In this document: piece by piece, positions 1 through 8,436 of the stretch
Layout of the letters: each line of letters opens with the position of its first letter
How positions within the stretch are numbered: position 1 is the stretch's first letter
Origin: Oscillospiraceae bacterium
Lineage (GTDB): Bacteria > Bacillota > Clostridia > Oscillospirales > Ruminococcaceae
Direction: 5' to 3'
Length of the DNA stretch: 60,680 nt
Assembly: GCA_029006135.1 (NCBI GenBank)
Contig: JAQXGE010000026.1
Span: forward strand, 1-60,680
Notes under the pieces: generated by a model
What the model was told of the DNA's origin: nothing
What the model saw: only the letters and a program-made list of their open reading frames with translations
Databases searched by the model: none
Program-made: the position numbers and the translations under genes

Positions 1-555
1 GGCGTCAAGATCAGCTGCGACCTGAACTACCGCGGCAAGCTGTGGACCCGTGAGGAAGCCCGCGCTGCCATGACCGACCTGTGCCAGTACGTTGACGTCT
101 GCATCTCCAACGAGGAGGATGCCAAGGACGTGTTCGGCATCGAGGCTGAGGCCACCGACATCTACGCCGGCGAGATCAACCGCGAGGGCTACAAGAGCGT
201 TGCCCGTCAGCTGGCTGAGAAGTTCGGCTTCGAGAAGGTTGCCATCACTCTGCGTGAGAGCCATTCCGCTTTCGACAACGGCTGGTCTGCCATGCTGTAC
301 GATGTCGCTTCCGACGAGTACTGCTTCTCCAAGAAGTATAACCTGCACATCATCGACCGCGTTGGCGGCGGCGACTCCTTCGGCGGCGGCCTGATCTACA
401 GCCTGCTGACCGGCAAGAGCACCCAGGATGCCGTTGAGTTCGCCGTTGCTGCTTCCGCTCTGAAGCACTCCATCGAGGGCGACTACAACATGGTCACTGT
501 TGCTGAGGTCGAAAAGCTCGCCGGCGGTGACGGTTCCGGCCGTATCCAGCGCTGA
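1..555 (+). CDS. kdgK: PfkB-family sugar kinase, probable 2-keto-3-deoxygluconate kinase (5' end cut by window)
   Basis: The open frame enters from the window edge, so only the C-terminal 184 residues are visible. It carries the PfkB C-terminal signature DRVGGGDSFGGG near residue 120, with the catalytic Asp of the GGGD motif, and an N-terminal SCDLNYRGKLW segment typical of KDG kinase and fructokinase relatives. KDG kinase phosphorylates 2-keto-3-deoxygluconate to KDPG in the cytoplasm. The choice of KdgK over other PfkB kinases is supported by kduI, kduD, uxaA, uxaB and uxaC within 25 kb, which all feed KDG. Codon use is strongly biased, as in uxaC and kduD, suggesting high expression. The exact substrate is inference; ribokinase or fructokinase activity cannot be excluded. 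Confidence 0.75.
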   Translation, partial: GVKISCDLNYRGKLWTREEARAAMTDLCQYVDVCISNEEDAKDVFGIEAEATDIYAGEINREGYKSVARQLAEKFGFEKVAITLRESHSAFDNGWSAMLYDVASDEYCFSKKYNLHIIDRVGGGDSFGGGLIYSLLTGKSTQDAVEFAVAASALKHSIEGDYNMVTVAEVEKLAGGDGSGRIQR

Positions 556-600
556 TTTGCCTCTGCGTTTTTGAATCAAAGCCCGCACCCGGATGCTTTG

Positions 601-629
601 TTGACAAGGCGCACAGCAAAGGGTATACT
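601..629 (+). promoter_or_regulatory. Promoter of bioY
   Basis: TTGACA (601-606), 17-bp spacer, TATACT (624-629). Near-consensus sigma-A promoter about 75 bp upstream of the bioY start. No clear BirA-type palindrome was seen over it. Confidence 0.8.
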
Positions 630-703
630 GGCAAACGTGCCCTGTGCTGAAACGCGCGGCAGCAGCCGGCCGCACAAGGCAGAGTGAGGAGAGTGAACAT
701 CGC

Positions 704-1258
704 ATGAATCAGAGCAGATCCACCCGGCGGGTGCGGCAGATGGCGGCCTGTGCACTCTTTGCGGCGCTGATTGCCGTGTGCAGTCAGCTGTCCCTGCCGA
801 TGCCGTGGGGCGTGCCGGTCAATCTGGCACTGTTCGCCGTCTATATGGCAGGCACCATGCTCGGCCCGGTCTGGGGCGCGGTGAGCGTGCTCGTCTATCT
901 GACGCTGGCCGGTATCGGCATTCCCGTCATGGCGGGGTTTCTGGGCGGACCGGCGGCGCTGTTCGGCAAGACGGGCGGGTATGCGCTCGGCTACCTGCCG
1001 GCGGCTTTGCTGACGGGCTGGTGCGCCCGCACGGCGCCGCGCCGTCCCGTTCGGCTGGTGCTGGGCTGCGTGCTCGGCTGCGCCGCCTGCTATCTTTTAG
1101 GCACCGTCTGGTTCATGGTACTGACCGGGATGGATGCCGCCGCAAGTCTCACCTGCTGTGTTCTTCCCTATCTGCCCGGTGATGCCGTCAAGATCGCACT
1201 GGCGGCCGCACTGACCGTCCGGCTTGACCGCCGGCTGCCGGCAGGGCTGCTGAAATAA
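704..1258 (+). CDS. bioY: Biotin ECF transporter S component BioY
   Basis: A 184-residue hydrophobic protein of the BioY family, the substrate-binding S component of an energy-coupling-factor biotin importer in the cytoplasmic membrane. The N-terminal half shows the family-like segments QLSLPMPWGVPVNLALF and LAGIGIPVMAGFLGG, followed by several more membrane segments. The start at 704 follows a GTGAGGAGAG ribosome binding site; an upstream in-frame ATG at 644 would lie too close to the promoter. No ATPase or T component lies nearby, as is usual for group II ECF S components that share a housekeeping module. It is a single-gene unit ended by the terminator at 1271-1304. Confidence 0.88.
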   Translation: MNQSRSTRRVRQMAACALFAALIAVCSQLSLPMPWGVPVNLALFAVYMAGTMLGPVWGAVSVLVYLTLAGIGIPVMAGFLGGPAALFGKTGGYALGYLPAALLTGWCARTAPRRPVRLVLGCVLGCAACYLLGTVWFMVLTGMDAAASLTCCVLPYLPGDAVKIALAAALTVRLDRRLPAGLLK

Positions 1259-1270
1259 TTCTTTTTCGCT

Positions 1271-1304
1271 GGGCGGGGCCTTGGTCCCGCCCGCGTTTTG
1301 TTTG
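1271..1304 (+). terminator. Intrinsic terminator after bioY
   Basis: GGGCGGGGCC pairs with GGTCCCGCCC (one G-U pair), followed by GCGTTTTGTTTG. Confidence 0.75.
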
Positions 1305-1333
1305 TTGCGCAGCGAATCGGTGCGTGGTATAAT
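1305..1333 (+). promoter_or_regulatory. Promoter of ruvX-uppS
   Basis: TTGCGC (1305-1310), 17-bp spacer, TATAAT (1328-1333) with an upstream TG forming an extended -10 (TGGTATAAT). Confidence 0.75.
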
Positions 1334-1361
1334 GAGAATATCAAAAATCCGGAGGTTTGCC

Positions 1362-1823
1362 ATGAAATGGATTGCCGTTGACTACGGGGAGCGCCGCACG
1401 GGGCTGGCCGTCTGTGACGAGAGCGAAATCATCGTGACGCCCGTCACGCCGCAGATTGAGGAAAAAAGCCTCAACAAAGTCGCGCAGGCTGCCGCGGACG
1501 CAATGCGCGCGCAGGGTGCGCAGGGCATCGTTGTCGGGCTGCCCCGCAACATGGACGGCACTGAGGGTGCGCGCTGTGCAAAGAGCCGCCGCTTTGCCGC
1601 CAAGCTGGCGCAGGTCAGCGGTGTTCCGGTCGCCATGTGGGACGAGCGGCGCACCACCGTCTCGGCTGCCGGGATTCTTTCAGGCAACAACACATTCGGA
1701 GCAGACCGCAAGGCCCGGATTGACTCGGTTTCCGCTGCGGTCATACTGGAAAGTTTTCTTGGCTGGCGGCGCAACCATCCCGGTGAGGATGCGCCTGAAA
1801 CCGTCCGCCCCACACAGGAATAA
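1362..1823 (+). CDS. ruvX: Putative pre-16S rRNA nuclease / Holliday junction resolvase YqgF (RuvX)
   Basis: A 153-residue RNase H-fold protein of the YqgF/RuvX family, about the usual length. Visible motifs are DYGERRTGLAV near residue 7, VVGLPRNMDGTEG near 61, WDERRTTVSA near 94, and the C-terminal DSVSAAVILESFL, which together hold the acidic catalytic set. In E. coli this family matures the 5' end of 16S rRNA; it was earlier proposed as a Holliday-junction resolvase. The start at 1362 follows GGAGGTTTGCC. The gene is 12 bp upstream of uppS and cotranscribed with it. In many Firmicutes the family neighbours a DUF1292 gene, which here lies about 1.8 kb away. Confidence 0.9.
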   Translation: MKWIAVDYGERRTGLAVCDESEIIVTPVTPQIEEKSLNKVAQAAADAMRAQGAQGIVVGLPRNMDGTEGARCAKSRRFAAKLAQVSGVPVAMWDERRTTVSAAGILSGNNTFGADRKARIDSVSAAVILESFLGWRRNHPGEDAPETVRPTQE

Positions 1824-1835
1824 GGAGGAGCATCC

Positions 1836-2561
1836 ATGTCCAACGAAGCCGTTTCCCGCATTCCCTATCATACCGCCATCATTGTGGACGGCAACCGCCG
1901 CTGGGCCAAAAAGCGCGGCCTGCCGGTAAGTTTTGGCCACAAAGCGGGATTTGACCGTCTTCAGGAGATTTGCCGTTATTCGATGGAGACCTGCGGGGTC
2001 AAGGTGCTGAGCCTCTATGTCTTTTCCACCGAGAATTTTGCCCGTGACGTCAAGGAAGTCAGCTACCTGATGGACCTCTTTGCGAACAACTTCAAGACCC
2101 TCACCGAGGAGATGAACAAGCTGGACTGCCGCATCTTCTTCAGCGGACGCCGGGAGGGGCTTCAGCAGCGGGTTCTGGATGCCATGGACTACATGACCGA
2201 CCTGACCAAGGACAACAAGAGCGGCACCGTCAATTTCTGTCTCAACTACGGCTCCCACGCCGAATTGACCGATGCGATGCAGGCCATTGCCGGTGAGGTC
2301 AAGGCCGGAACGCTCGCGCCCGAGGACATCACCGAGCAGACCATTCAGAGCCATCTCTATCACGACCTGCCGCCGGTGGACTTGATGATCCGCACAAGCG
2401 GCGAGGAGCGGCTTTCCAACTTCCTGCTGTGGCAGTGCGCCTATGCGGAATTCTACTTTACGCCGGTTCTGTTCCCGGACTTCACGAAGGATTGCTTTGA
2501 TGAAGCCCTGGCCGAATACGCGCGCCGTGACCGGCGCATGGGCGGCAACAGCAAAAAATAA
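1836..2561 (+). CDS. uppS: Isoprenyl (undecaprenyl) diphosphate synthase
   Basis: A cis-prenyltransferase of 241 residues. It adds isopentenyl units to farnesyl-PP to build the lipid carrier for peptidoglycan and surface glycans. The catalytic Asp lies in IIVDGNRRWAKKRG near residue 18; most bacterial UppS read GNGRW here, while GNRRW is seen in some short-chain bacterial and in eukaryotic homologues. The substrate-binding RTSGEERLSNFLLW and the terminal FPDF motif are present. An AAGGAGG ribosome binding site precedes the start. Second gene of the ruvX-uppS unit, ended by the hairpin at 2580-2626. Chain length of the product cannot be read from sequence. Confidence 0.9.
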   Translation: MSNEAVSRIPYHTAIIVDGNRRWAKKRGLPVSFGHKAGFDRLQEICRYSMETCGVKVLSLYVFSTENFARDVKEVSYLMDLFANNFKTLTEEMNKLDCRIFFSGRREGLQQRVLDAMDYMTDLTKDNKSGTVNFCLNYGSHAELTDAMQAIAGEVKAGTLAPEDITEQTIQSHLYHDLPPVDLMIRTSGEERLSNFLLWQCAYAEFYFTPVLFPDFTKDCFDEALAEYARRDRRMGGNSKK

Positions 2562-2579
2562 AGCAGGATAAACAAAAAC

Positions 2580-2626
2580 ATCCCGCAGAATTTGGCAGTT
2601 TTACCTGCCGGTTCTGCGGGATTTTC
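2580..2626. terminator. Terminator between convergent uppS and cyclophilin gene
   Basis: Perfect stem ATCCCGCAGAA / TTCTGCGGGAT with an inner GGCAG/CTGCC stem, followed by TTTTC on the plus strand. Confidence 0.8.
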
Positions 2627-2647
2627 TGCGCCAGGACGCATATACTG

Positions 2648-3466
2648 TTACTGTCCGGAGTCAGAAGCGGCCTGATCCGTCTCATCGGTTTCGTCCGGGG
2701 TGAGCCATGCGGCGGATTCTTCCGCCGTAGGGCCGGGATAGTTTGCGATGGTCACACGGTAGATGGTAATCTCCTGTTCGGGGCGGAAGGTGTCAGTGCC
2801 ATCCTCGGCCTTCTGCGTCTCGGCGCAGGCCATGGCATCCACCGTCTCCATTCCCTCATACACCTGACCGAACACGGTGTCTGTATTGTCAAGATAGGGC
2901 AGGCCGCCTGCCTCTGCATAGGCCGCAGCGGTTTCCTCCGAGAATCCCTGTTCGGTCATCTGCTGCTGCATGGTTTTATCCACGCTGTCCGGCAGAGCGG
3001 TGACAAAATAGAACTGGCTGCTGCCGCCCGTCACGTCACCGCCCTGTGCAAACGCCGCGCACAGCGCGCCGGGGTAGTGGTGAAGCCCGGCATCCGCCTC
3101 AAGCGGATAGGAGTTGTTGGACCAGATGGTTGCGCCGCCGGTGCCGGTACCGCCCGCGTCGCCGCCCTGCACGGCAAAGCCGTACTCGGTGCGCCAGATG
3201 ACGGTATTATTATAGTAGCCCAGCCGGGCGAGCCCAACAAAGTTCTGCACGGCCATGGGCGCCGCATCCGGGTACAGAACGGCGCGCACCTCCCCCATTG
3301 AGGTGGAGAAGATTGCGATAAAGTCCCCTTCCTGCGGTGCGGTAAACTGCCGCTCGGTGCTTTCCACCTCGGTGCGGCGGGGCGCCTTGTGTTCCTTTGA
3401 ACCGCAGGCGCACAGCAGCACCGAAAAAGCGATGAGCAGTGCGCACAGACGAGTTTGTTTTTTCAC
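2648..3466 (-). CDS. Lipoprotein cyclophilin-type peptidyl-prolyl isomerase
   Basis: A 272-residue secreted cyclophilin. The N-terminus is a lipoprotein signal: KKQTR, a hydrophobic stretch, then a lipobox LCAC with the lipidated Cys at residue 21. The cyclophilin domain starts near residue 50 (FSTSMGEVRAVLYPDAAP) and includes NFVGLARLGYYNN, VQGGDAGGTGTGG and the SSQFYFV strand. It would catalyse proline isomerisation in exported proteins on the outer face of the membrane. A Gln/Asp-rich tail follows the domain. It is monocistronic and divergent from the DUF1292 gene. Several conserved cyclophilin aromatic positions are not obvious, so catalytic strength is uncertain. Confidence 0.88.
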   Translation of the reverse strand: MKKQTRLCALLIAFSVLLCACGSKEHKAPRRTEVESTERQFTAPQEGDFIAIFSTSMGEVRAVLYPDAAPMAVQNFVGLARLGYYNNTVIWRTEYGFAVQGGDAGGTGTGGATIWSNNSYPLEADAGLHHYPGALCAAFAQGGDVTGGSSQFYFVTALPDSVDKTMQQQMTEQGFSEETAAAYAEAGGLPYLDNTDTVFGQVYEGMETVDAMACAETQKAEDGTDTFRPEQEITIYRVTIANYPGPTAEESAAWLTPDETDETDQAASDSGQ

Positions 3467-3509
3467 TGGCCGGACGCCCCCTTTTTGCTTTTTGTGCTAT
3501 TCGTAGAAT

Positions 3510-3538
3510 ATTATAGCATAGAATTCGTGAAATGAATA
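3510..3538 (-). promoter_or_regulatory. Promoter of the cyclophilin gene
   Basis: Minus-strand extended -10 TGCTATAAT (TATAAT at 3515-3510). The -35 at 3538-3533 (TATTCA) is weak. Confidence 0.6.
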
Positions 3539-3541
3539 CCC

Positions 3542-3570
3542 TTGACGTTTGATGAAAAAAACGGTACACT
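3542..3570 (+). promoter_or_regulatory. Promoter of the DUF1292 gene
   Basis: TTGACG (3542-3547), 17-bp spacer, TACACT (3565-3570). Confidence 0.75.
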
Positions 3571-3605
3571 ATAAGCATAACATACTCACAGACAGGAGAA
3601 CGACT

Positions 3606-3944
3606 ATGTCAGATGAACTCAGCCCTGAAATGATGCAGGAGGCTCAGCCCGACCTGCTGACGCTGGAGGACGAGGACGGCAAGGAATGTACTTTTGAGGT
3701 GATTGACGCCACCGAGGTCAACGGGACCCGGTACCTGGCCGTAATCCCCTATCAGGAGGATCCCGAAAGCCTCGAGGAGGAAGCCGAACTGATTCTCATG
3801 CGAATCGGCACCGATGAAGCCGGCGAATATATGGACATTGTGGACGACGATGAGGAGCTTCTCACTGTCGGCAAGGTTTTTGAGGAACGCCTCAAGGCCA
3901 TGTACGACATTGACGATGACGAAATCGAAGGACCCGTGTCCTGA
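3606..3944 (+). CDS. DUF1292 domain protein (YrzB-like)
   Basis: A 112-residue, strongly acidic cytoplasmic protein (segments such as LEDEDGKECTF and DIVDDDEELL), typical of the DUF1292 family found in Firmicutes. The domain core LTLEDEDGKECTFEVIDA is near residue 18. Its function is unknown; in many relatives the gene sits with ruvX (yqgF/yrrK), which is nearby here too. The start at 3606 follows a GACAGGAGAA ribosome binding site, and an upstream in-frame ATG at 3549 falls within the promoter and is discarded. Monocistronic, with the 6S RNA candidate next downstream. Confidence 0.85.
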   Translation: MSDELSPEMMQEAQPDLLTLEDEDGKECTFEVIDATEVNGTRYLAVIPYQEDPESLEEEAELILMRIGTDEAGEYMDIVDDDEELLTVGKVFEERLKAMYDIDDDEIEGPVS

Positions 3945-3991
3945 GTTTTTCCGTTGTACCATCCTGCGCGGTTCGACTTGTTGCAGCTTTA

Positions 3992-3997
3992 TATAAT
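3992..3997 (+). promoter_or_regulatory. -10 element for the 6S RNA candidate
   Basis: TATAAT lies about 6 bp before the predicted 5' end of the RNA. No convincing -35 at 17 bp; GTTCGACTTG lies upstream. Confidence 0.5.
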
Positions 3998-4001
3998 CCT
4001 A

Positions 4002-4166
4002 CTAATCAAACTTCGGGAGCCCGGCTGTCGCACGCCGGATTGCAGACCTCCCGCCCCGCGTATACGCGGCAAGCGGAAGAAGGGAGCATGATCGCGGGCG
4101 CAGGGCACCCACCTGCCTTACCGGTAGGTTTTGATTGGCTGCAGACGGCCGCGTGGGTTGATTGGA
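4002..4166 (+). ncRNA. ssrS: Probable 6S RNA
   Basis: A gene-free stretch with a -10 box before it and an intrinsic terminator after it folds as a long rod. CTAATCAA (4002-4009) pairs with TTGATTGG (4158-4165), and CGGCTGTC (4022-4029) pairs with GACGGCCG (4144-4151). An open central bubble follows whose 3' side holds a small hairpin (ACCTGCC/GGTAGGT, about 4111-4129), and the distal arm closes with CTCCC/GGGAG and CCGCG/CGCGG. A rod with a central bubble mimicking an open promoter is the hallmark of 6S RNA, which binds sigma-70/A RNA polymerase in stationary phase. Length is also right. The assignment is by structure and by the GGGCACCCACCTG-like segment; no covariance search could be run. 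Confidence 0.68.
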
Positions 4167-4173
4167 ACTTTTT

Positions 4174-4202
4174 AAGGGGGAGGGCGACCTTCCCCTTTTC
4201 TG
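4174..4202 (+). terminator. Terminator of the 6S RNA candidate
   Basis: AAGGGGGAGG, GCGA tetraloop, CCTTCCCCTT, then TTCTG. Ten pairs with one G-U. Confidence 0.7.
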
Positions 4203-4226
4203 TACCTATCGGGAGGAGGGGAGTGT

Positions 4227-4946
4227 TTGTCCAAACGTATTTCAGCGGGGGATCGTCTGCCCTTTTTCCGGTATGACACACCCTACTCGGCGCAGAACAG
4301 TTTTCGGCAGCTGCTCGCGCACACGGCGCCGCTTGTGCTGGTATTTATGAGCAACTTTGGGCATCCCGTCACCCGGACCTTTGCCGAGCGTTATGCCCGC
4401 ACCTGCGAGGATTTGACCGGCGGCGGCTTTGCGCTTGTCGTGCGGTCCCGCGCCGACAAGCTATCCCGCACGGTCGGGCCGGACACGCTGCCCTATCCCC
4501 TGCTCTGCGATGCGCGCGGTGTCCTTTATGACCTTCTGGACATTCCCACGCGCTCCGGCGCACTGACCTCCTACAGTCTGGAAGCATGGCAGATTATTCG
4601 GGAGGCCCGCAAGCACGGCTACCGTCCGCCCAAGAACGGTGTCCAGCAGCTGCCGCTGACGTTGGTGCTTGCCGAGGACGGCACGGTGCTGTTCAGCCAT
4701 TACGGCGCAAGTCTGACCGATATCCCGGCAGACTGTGCCGCCATGCAGAAGCTGCTTGAGGATATGAATGTGGCTCGGCCCCCTGTGGACGATGGGGAGG
4801 ATGATGATGTGACCATCTACGCCGGGCGCGGCGAAGTGCCGGACATTCCGGGGCTTTCCGCCCAGGTCCATGAGTACGGCGCACCTGAGTTGGAGCAAAC
4901 GATGGCGTTTGGGGTGTTTGAGGACCCGTACCCCAAAGAATCATAA
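4227..4946 (+). CDS. Redoxin (AhpC/TSA-like) fold protein without the usual catalytic cysteines
   Basis: A 239-residue protein that reads as a peroxiredoxin-like thioredoxin fold. SAGDRLPFFRYDTP resembles the start of AhpC/TSA domains, and LVLVFMSNFGHPVTRTFAERY aligns with the strand-loop-helix that normally carries the catalytic Cys; here the loop reads SNFGHPVTR with no Cys. PLLCDARGVLYDLLDI and LPLTLVLAEDGTVLFSHYG match the later strands. The start is a TTG at 4227 after GGGAGGAGGGGAG; there is no ATG near it. The C-terminal 60 residues are acidic and without a known domain. It lies directly downstream of the 6S candidate. A redox role is doubtful given the missing Cys. Confidence 0.72.
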   Translation: MSKRISAGDRLPFFRYDTPYSAQNSFRQLLAHTAPLVLVFMSNFGHPVTRTFAERYARTCEDLTGGGFALVVRSRADKLSRTVGPDTLPYPLLCDARGVLYDLLDIPTRSGALTSYSLEAWQIIREARKHGYRPPKNGVQQLPLTLVLAEDGTVLFSHYGASLTDIPADCAAMQKLLEDMNVARPPVDDGEDDDVTIYAGRGEVPDIPGLSAQVHEYGAPELEQTMAFGVFEDPYPKES

Positions 4947-4950
4947 GGAA

Positions 4951-4988
4951 AAGCAAGCGGTACTTGTAAAGTGCCGCTTGCTTTTTTG
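4951..4988 (+). terminator. Terminator after the redoxin-like gene
   Basis: AAGCAAGCGGTAC pairs with GTGCCGCTTGCTT across a 7-nt loop, followed by TTTTTGTG. Confidence 0.85.
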
Positions 4989-5029
4989 TGTCATGAGGGA
5001 GTTAAGTTGTTCCCTTGAGTTAATGGGAA

Positions 5030-5170
5030 TAAAGAAAAGGCTCCCCTTGAAGCAAGGGGTGAGCGAAGCGAAGGAGCGGGAGTGAATGACAGTCCAGTGG
5101 ACTGTCAGAGCCGCGACCGGATTTGCCGCAGCAAATTGGACTGACGCAGGTCAGGACTGAGGGGATTTAA
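5030..5170. repeat. Probable dispersed intergenic repeat with internal palindromes
   Basis: Non-coding, running from AAAAGGCTCCCCTTG to GGACTGAGGGGATTT. It contains the perfect palindrome TGACAGTCCA-G-TGGACTGTCA (5087-5107). Elements beginning GGCTCCC and ending ACTGAGGGGATT are, from general knowledge, common between genes in gut Clostridia. No second copy was found in this window, so repeat status is inference. Confidence 0.5.
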
Positions 5171-5220
5171 GCCTTGTGGCTAACTGCCGTTTCTCTTTTA
5201 TCACATCCGCTGCCGCAGGC

Positions 5221-5248
5221 GGTACTCTTTTGTGACCAAAAGAGTACC
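5221..5248. repeat. Perfect 12-bp inverted repeat
   Basis: GGTACTCTTTTG, TGAC loop, CAAAAGAGTACC. Part of the palindrome cluster in the 4947-5568 intergenic stretch. Confidence 0.75.
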
Positions 5249-5285
5249 CAGAAAAGTCTCGCTGTTCCGACGCAGCGAACCCCGG

Positions 5286-5307
5286 CTCGGGGGACCTGTC
5301 CCCCGAG
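5286..5307. repeat. Perfect 9-bp hairpin
   Basis: CTCGGGGGA, CCTG loop, TCCCCCGAG. No T-run on either side, so not an obvious terminator. Confidence 0.6.
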
Positions 5308-5324
5308 ACCCCCAAAGAGGTATG

Positions 5325-5388
5325 AAAATAATGAAATCCACCCCAAAGTCTACGACCGGACAGACTTTGGGACGGATTTCATTATTTT
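5325..5388. repeat. Long inverted repeat
   Basis: The 27-nt arm 5325-5351 is nearly the exact reverse complement of 5362-5388, with only a 2-nt internal mismatch and a 10-nt loop (ACGACCGGAC). The arms are AT-rich outside and CCCAAAGTCT/AGACTTTGGG inside. The arms are too long for a simple terminator. Confidence 0.75.
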
Positions 5389-5398
5389 CGTTTTAACT

Positions 5399-5420
5399 CC
5401 GTCCCGCTTTGGCGGGACGG
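5399..5420. repeat. CCGTCCCGC hairpin, copy 1
   Basis: CCGTCCCGC, TTTG loop, GCGGGACGG. Nearly identical to the ilvD terminator hairpin at 5511-5532, about 110 bp away. Confidence 0.65.
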
Positions 5421-5505
5421 TTCCTGTCGTGAGATATAGTTTATGATGAATTTTGGGTGTTCGGTAGGGGTGATAAGGAACTATGAGCCTGTTTCACTCA
5501 CAAGC

Positions 5506-5532
5506 AAAAACCGCCCCGCTTTGGCGGGACGG
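5506..5532 (-). terminator. Terminator of the ilv operon (after ilvD)
   Basis: Minus strand reads CCGTCCCGC, CAAA loop, GCGGGGCGG, TTTTTG. It lies about 37 nt after the ilvD stop. Confidence 0.8.
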
Positions 5533-5568
5533 TTCGTGGGGTGAGGTACGCCCACTTATAATTTGATT

Positions 5569-7227
5569 TTACTGCATCACGGCGCCGAGATTGGCGGAGG
5601 CAACCATGCGGGCGTAGCGGGCGAGCCAGCCAGATTTGACGTTGGGTTCGGGCTGGACATAGGCCGCTTTGCGGCGGGCCAGTTCCTCGTCAGAGACAGC
5701 CAGGTGAATGGAGGCGGCGGGGATATTGATTTCAATCGTGTCCCCTTCCTCAATCAGGCCGATGGGGCCGCCGGAGGCCGCCTCGGGGCTGACGTGGCCA
5801 ATGGCTGCACCGCGGGATGCGCCGGAGAAGCGTCCATCGGTAATCAGCGCGACCGTGGTATCCAGCTTCATGCCGGCCAGCGCGCTGGTGGGGTTGAGCA
5901 TCTCACGCATACCGGGGCCGCCCTTGGGGCCTTCGTAGCGGATAACCACCACGTCACCGGGCACGATACGGCCGTTGTAGATGGCGTCAATGGCTTCCTC
6001 CTCGCTGTTGAACACGCGGGCGGGGCCGGAATGGACCTGCATCTCAGGCGCAACGGCGCTGCGCTTGACAACACAGCCGTCCGGAGCAATATTGCCCCAG
6101 AGAATCTGCAAACCGCCGGTCGTGCTGTACGGGTTGTCGATGGGGCGGATGGCCTTGGGATTGCGGTTGACTGCGCCCTTGATATTCTCGCCCAGCGTTT
6201 TTCCGGTCACGGTGGGAACGTCCAAATCCAGCAGTCCCGCCTTTGCCAGTTCCGCCTGCACAGCGGGGATGCCGCCGGCCGCGTAGAGATCCGGCATATG
6301 TGTGGGGCCTGCGGGTGCGAGGTGGCAAAGGTTGGGGGTCTTGGCGCTGATTTCGTTGAACAGCTTGAGGTCAATCGGCACACCCGCCTCATACGAGATG
6401 GCAAGCAGGTGCAGCACCGTATTGGTGGAGCAGCCCAGTGCCATATCGCAGGTCAGTGCGTTGCGGATGGAACGCTCATTGATAATCTGGCGCGCCGTCA
6501 CGCCGCGGCGGACCAAGTCCATGATCGCCATGCCGGACTGCTTGCCCAGCTGAAGGCGTTTGGAGTAGACCGCCGGGATCGTTCCGTTGCCGGGCAGTGC
6601 GATGCCGATGGCCTCACACAGGCAGTTCATCGAGTTGGCGGTATACATACCGGAGCAGGAACCGCAGGAGGGGCAGCAGTTGCAGGTGCAGTCCTCGAGC
6701 TGTTCCTCGGTAATCATGCCGGCCTTATAGGAACCGACCGCCTCAAACATCTTGGAGAGGGAGACTTCCTCATCCCCGAACGAGCCGGCCAGCATCGGGC
6801 CGCCGGAGCAGACAATGGCAGGCACGTCCATGCGCACGGCGGCCATCACCATGCCGGGCACAATCTTATCGCAGTTCGGTACAAGAACAAGGCCGTCCAG
6901 CTGATGTGCCATGAACATTGTCTCAACGCTGTCACAGATCAGTTCGCGGGAGGCAAGGGAGTATTTCATGCCGATATGCCCCATTGCGATGCCATCGCAG
7001 ACACCGATGGAGGGGATCAGCACCGGCGTGCCGCCCGCCATGCGGATTCCCGCCTGAACGGCATCGGCCAGCTTATCGAGGTTCATGTGTCCCGGAACAA
7101 TCTCGCTGTAAGCCGAGACCACACCGATGAGGGGGCGTTCGAGTTCCTCGGGCGTATAGCCCAGCGCATAGAACAAGCTGCGGTTGGGTGCGCGCTCGGG
7201 GCCTTTTTTGACGTTATCACTGCGCAT
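5569..7227 (-). CDS. ilvD: Dihydroxy-acid dehydratase
   Basis: A 552-residue IlvD/Edd-family iron-sulfur enzyme, full length. It dehydrates dihydroxy-isovalerate and dihydroxy-methylvalerate to the 2-keto acids of valine and isoleucine. Cluster cysteines are visible in [11 protein letters not shown] (near residue 117) and in [17 protein letters not shown] (near 192). The conserved [13 protein letters not shown] lies near 465 and [12 protein letters not shown] just after. The start follows CAGGAGGAATACACA. It is the last gene of ilvBNCD, separated from ilvC by 120 bp that contain a terminator-like hairpin, so its level may be set below that of the upstream genes. Confidence 0.96.
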   Translation of the reverse strand: MRSDNVKKGPERAPNRSLFYALGYTPEELERPLIGVVSAYSEIVPGHMNLDKLADAVQAGIRMAGGTPVLIPSIGVCDGIAMGHIGMKYSLASRELICDSVETMFMAHQLDGLVLVPNCDKIVPGMVMAAVRMDVPAIVCSGGPMLAGSFGDEEVSLSKMFEAVGSYKAGMITEEQLEDCTCNCCPSCGSCSGMYTANSMNCLCEAIGIALPGNGTIPAVYSKRLQLGKQSGMAIMDLVRRGVTARQIINERSIRNALTCDMALGCSTNTVLHLLAISYEAGVPIDLKLFNEISAKTPNLCHLAPAGPTHMPDLYAAGGIPAVQAELAKAGLLDLDVPTVTGKTLGENIKGAVNRNPKAIRPIDNPYSTTGGLQILWGNIAPDGCVVKRSAVAPEMQVHSGPARVFNSEEEAIDAIYNGRIVPGDVVVIRYEGPKGGPGMREMLNPTSALAGMKLDTTVALITDGRFSGASRGAAIGHVSPEAASGGPIGLIEEGDTIEINIPAASIHLAVSDEELARRKAAYVQPEPNVKSGWLARYARMVASANLGAVMQ

Positions 7228-7284
7228 TGTGTATTCCTCCTGACAAAAGGCTGTCCCGCGCTTGCACGGCGCGGCGTTCCTTTA

Positions 7285-7324
7285 TAAAGAAAACCGGGCG
7301 GCGGCTGTGTTCACCTCCGCCCGG
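7285..7324 (-). terminator. Intercistronic hairpin between ilvC and ilvD
   Basis: Minus strand: CCGGGCGG (7324-7317), 15-nt loop, CCGCCCGG (7301-7294), then TTTTCTTT. Probably a partial terminator inside the operon. Confidence 0.6.
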
Positions 7325-7347
7325 CGGGTATTTTTAACGGGGTAAGC

Positions 7348-8382
<1,035 letters not shown>

Positions 8383-8436
8383 TTATCCTTTGTCTGACAA
8401 TTTATCTTTCCAGCCCCCTCGGGGCCAAAAGCACGG

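Noticed and set aside
4006-4281. Open frames on both strands through the 6S candidate
   Set aside because: No ribosome binding sites; the paired helices and terminator explain the sequence better as structured RNA.
5174-5446. 90-residue open frame in the palindrome cluster
   Set aside because: Spans several inverted repeats, has no ribosome binding site, and reads as repeat-derived sequence.
4947-5568. CRISPR array
   Set aside because: The repeats here are different palindromes of unequal length without regular spacing; no repeat-spacer pattern or cas genes were seen anywhere in the window.
5563-7287. 574-residue plus-strand open frame
   Set aside because: Antisense shadow of ilvD; composition (His/Gly/Ala-rich, no domains) is typical of a GC-rich gene read on the wrong strand, and no ribosome binding site precedes it.
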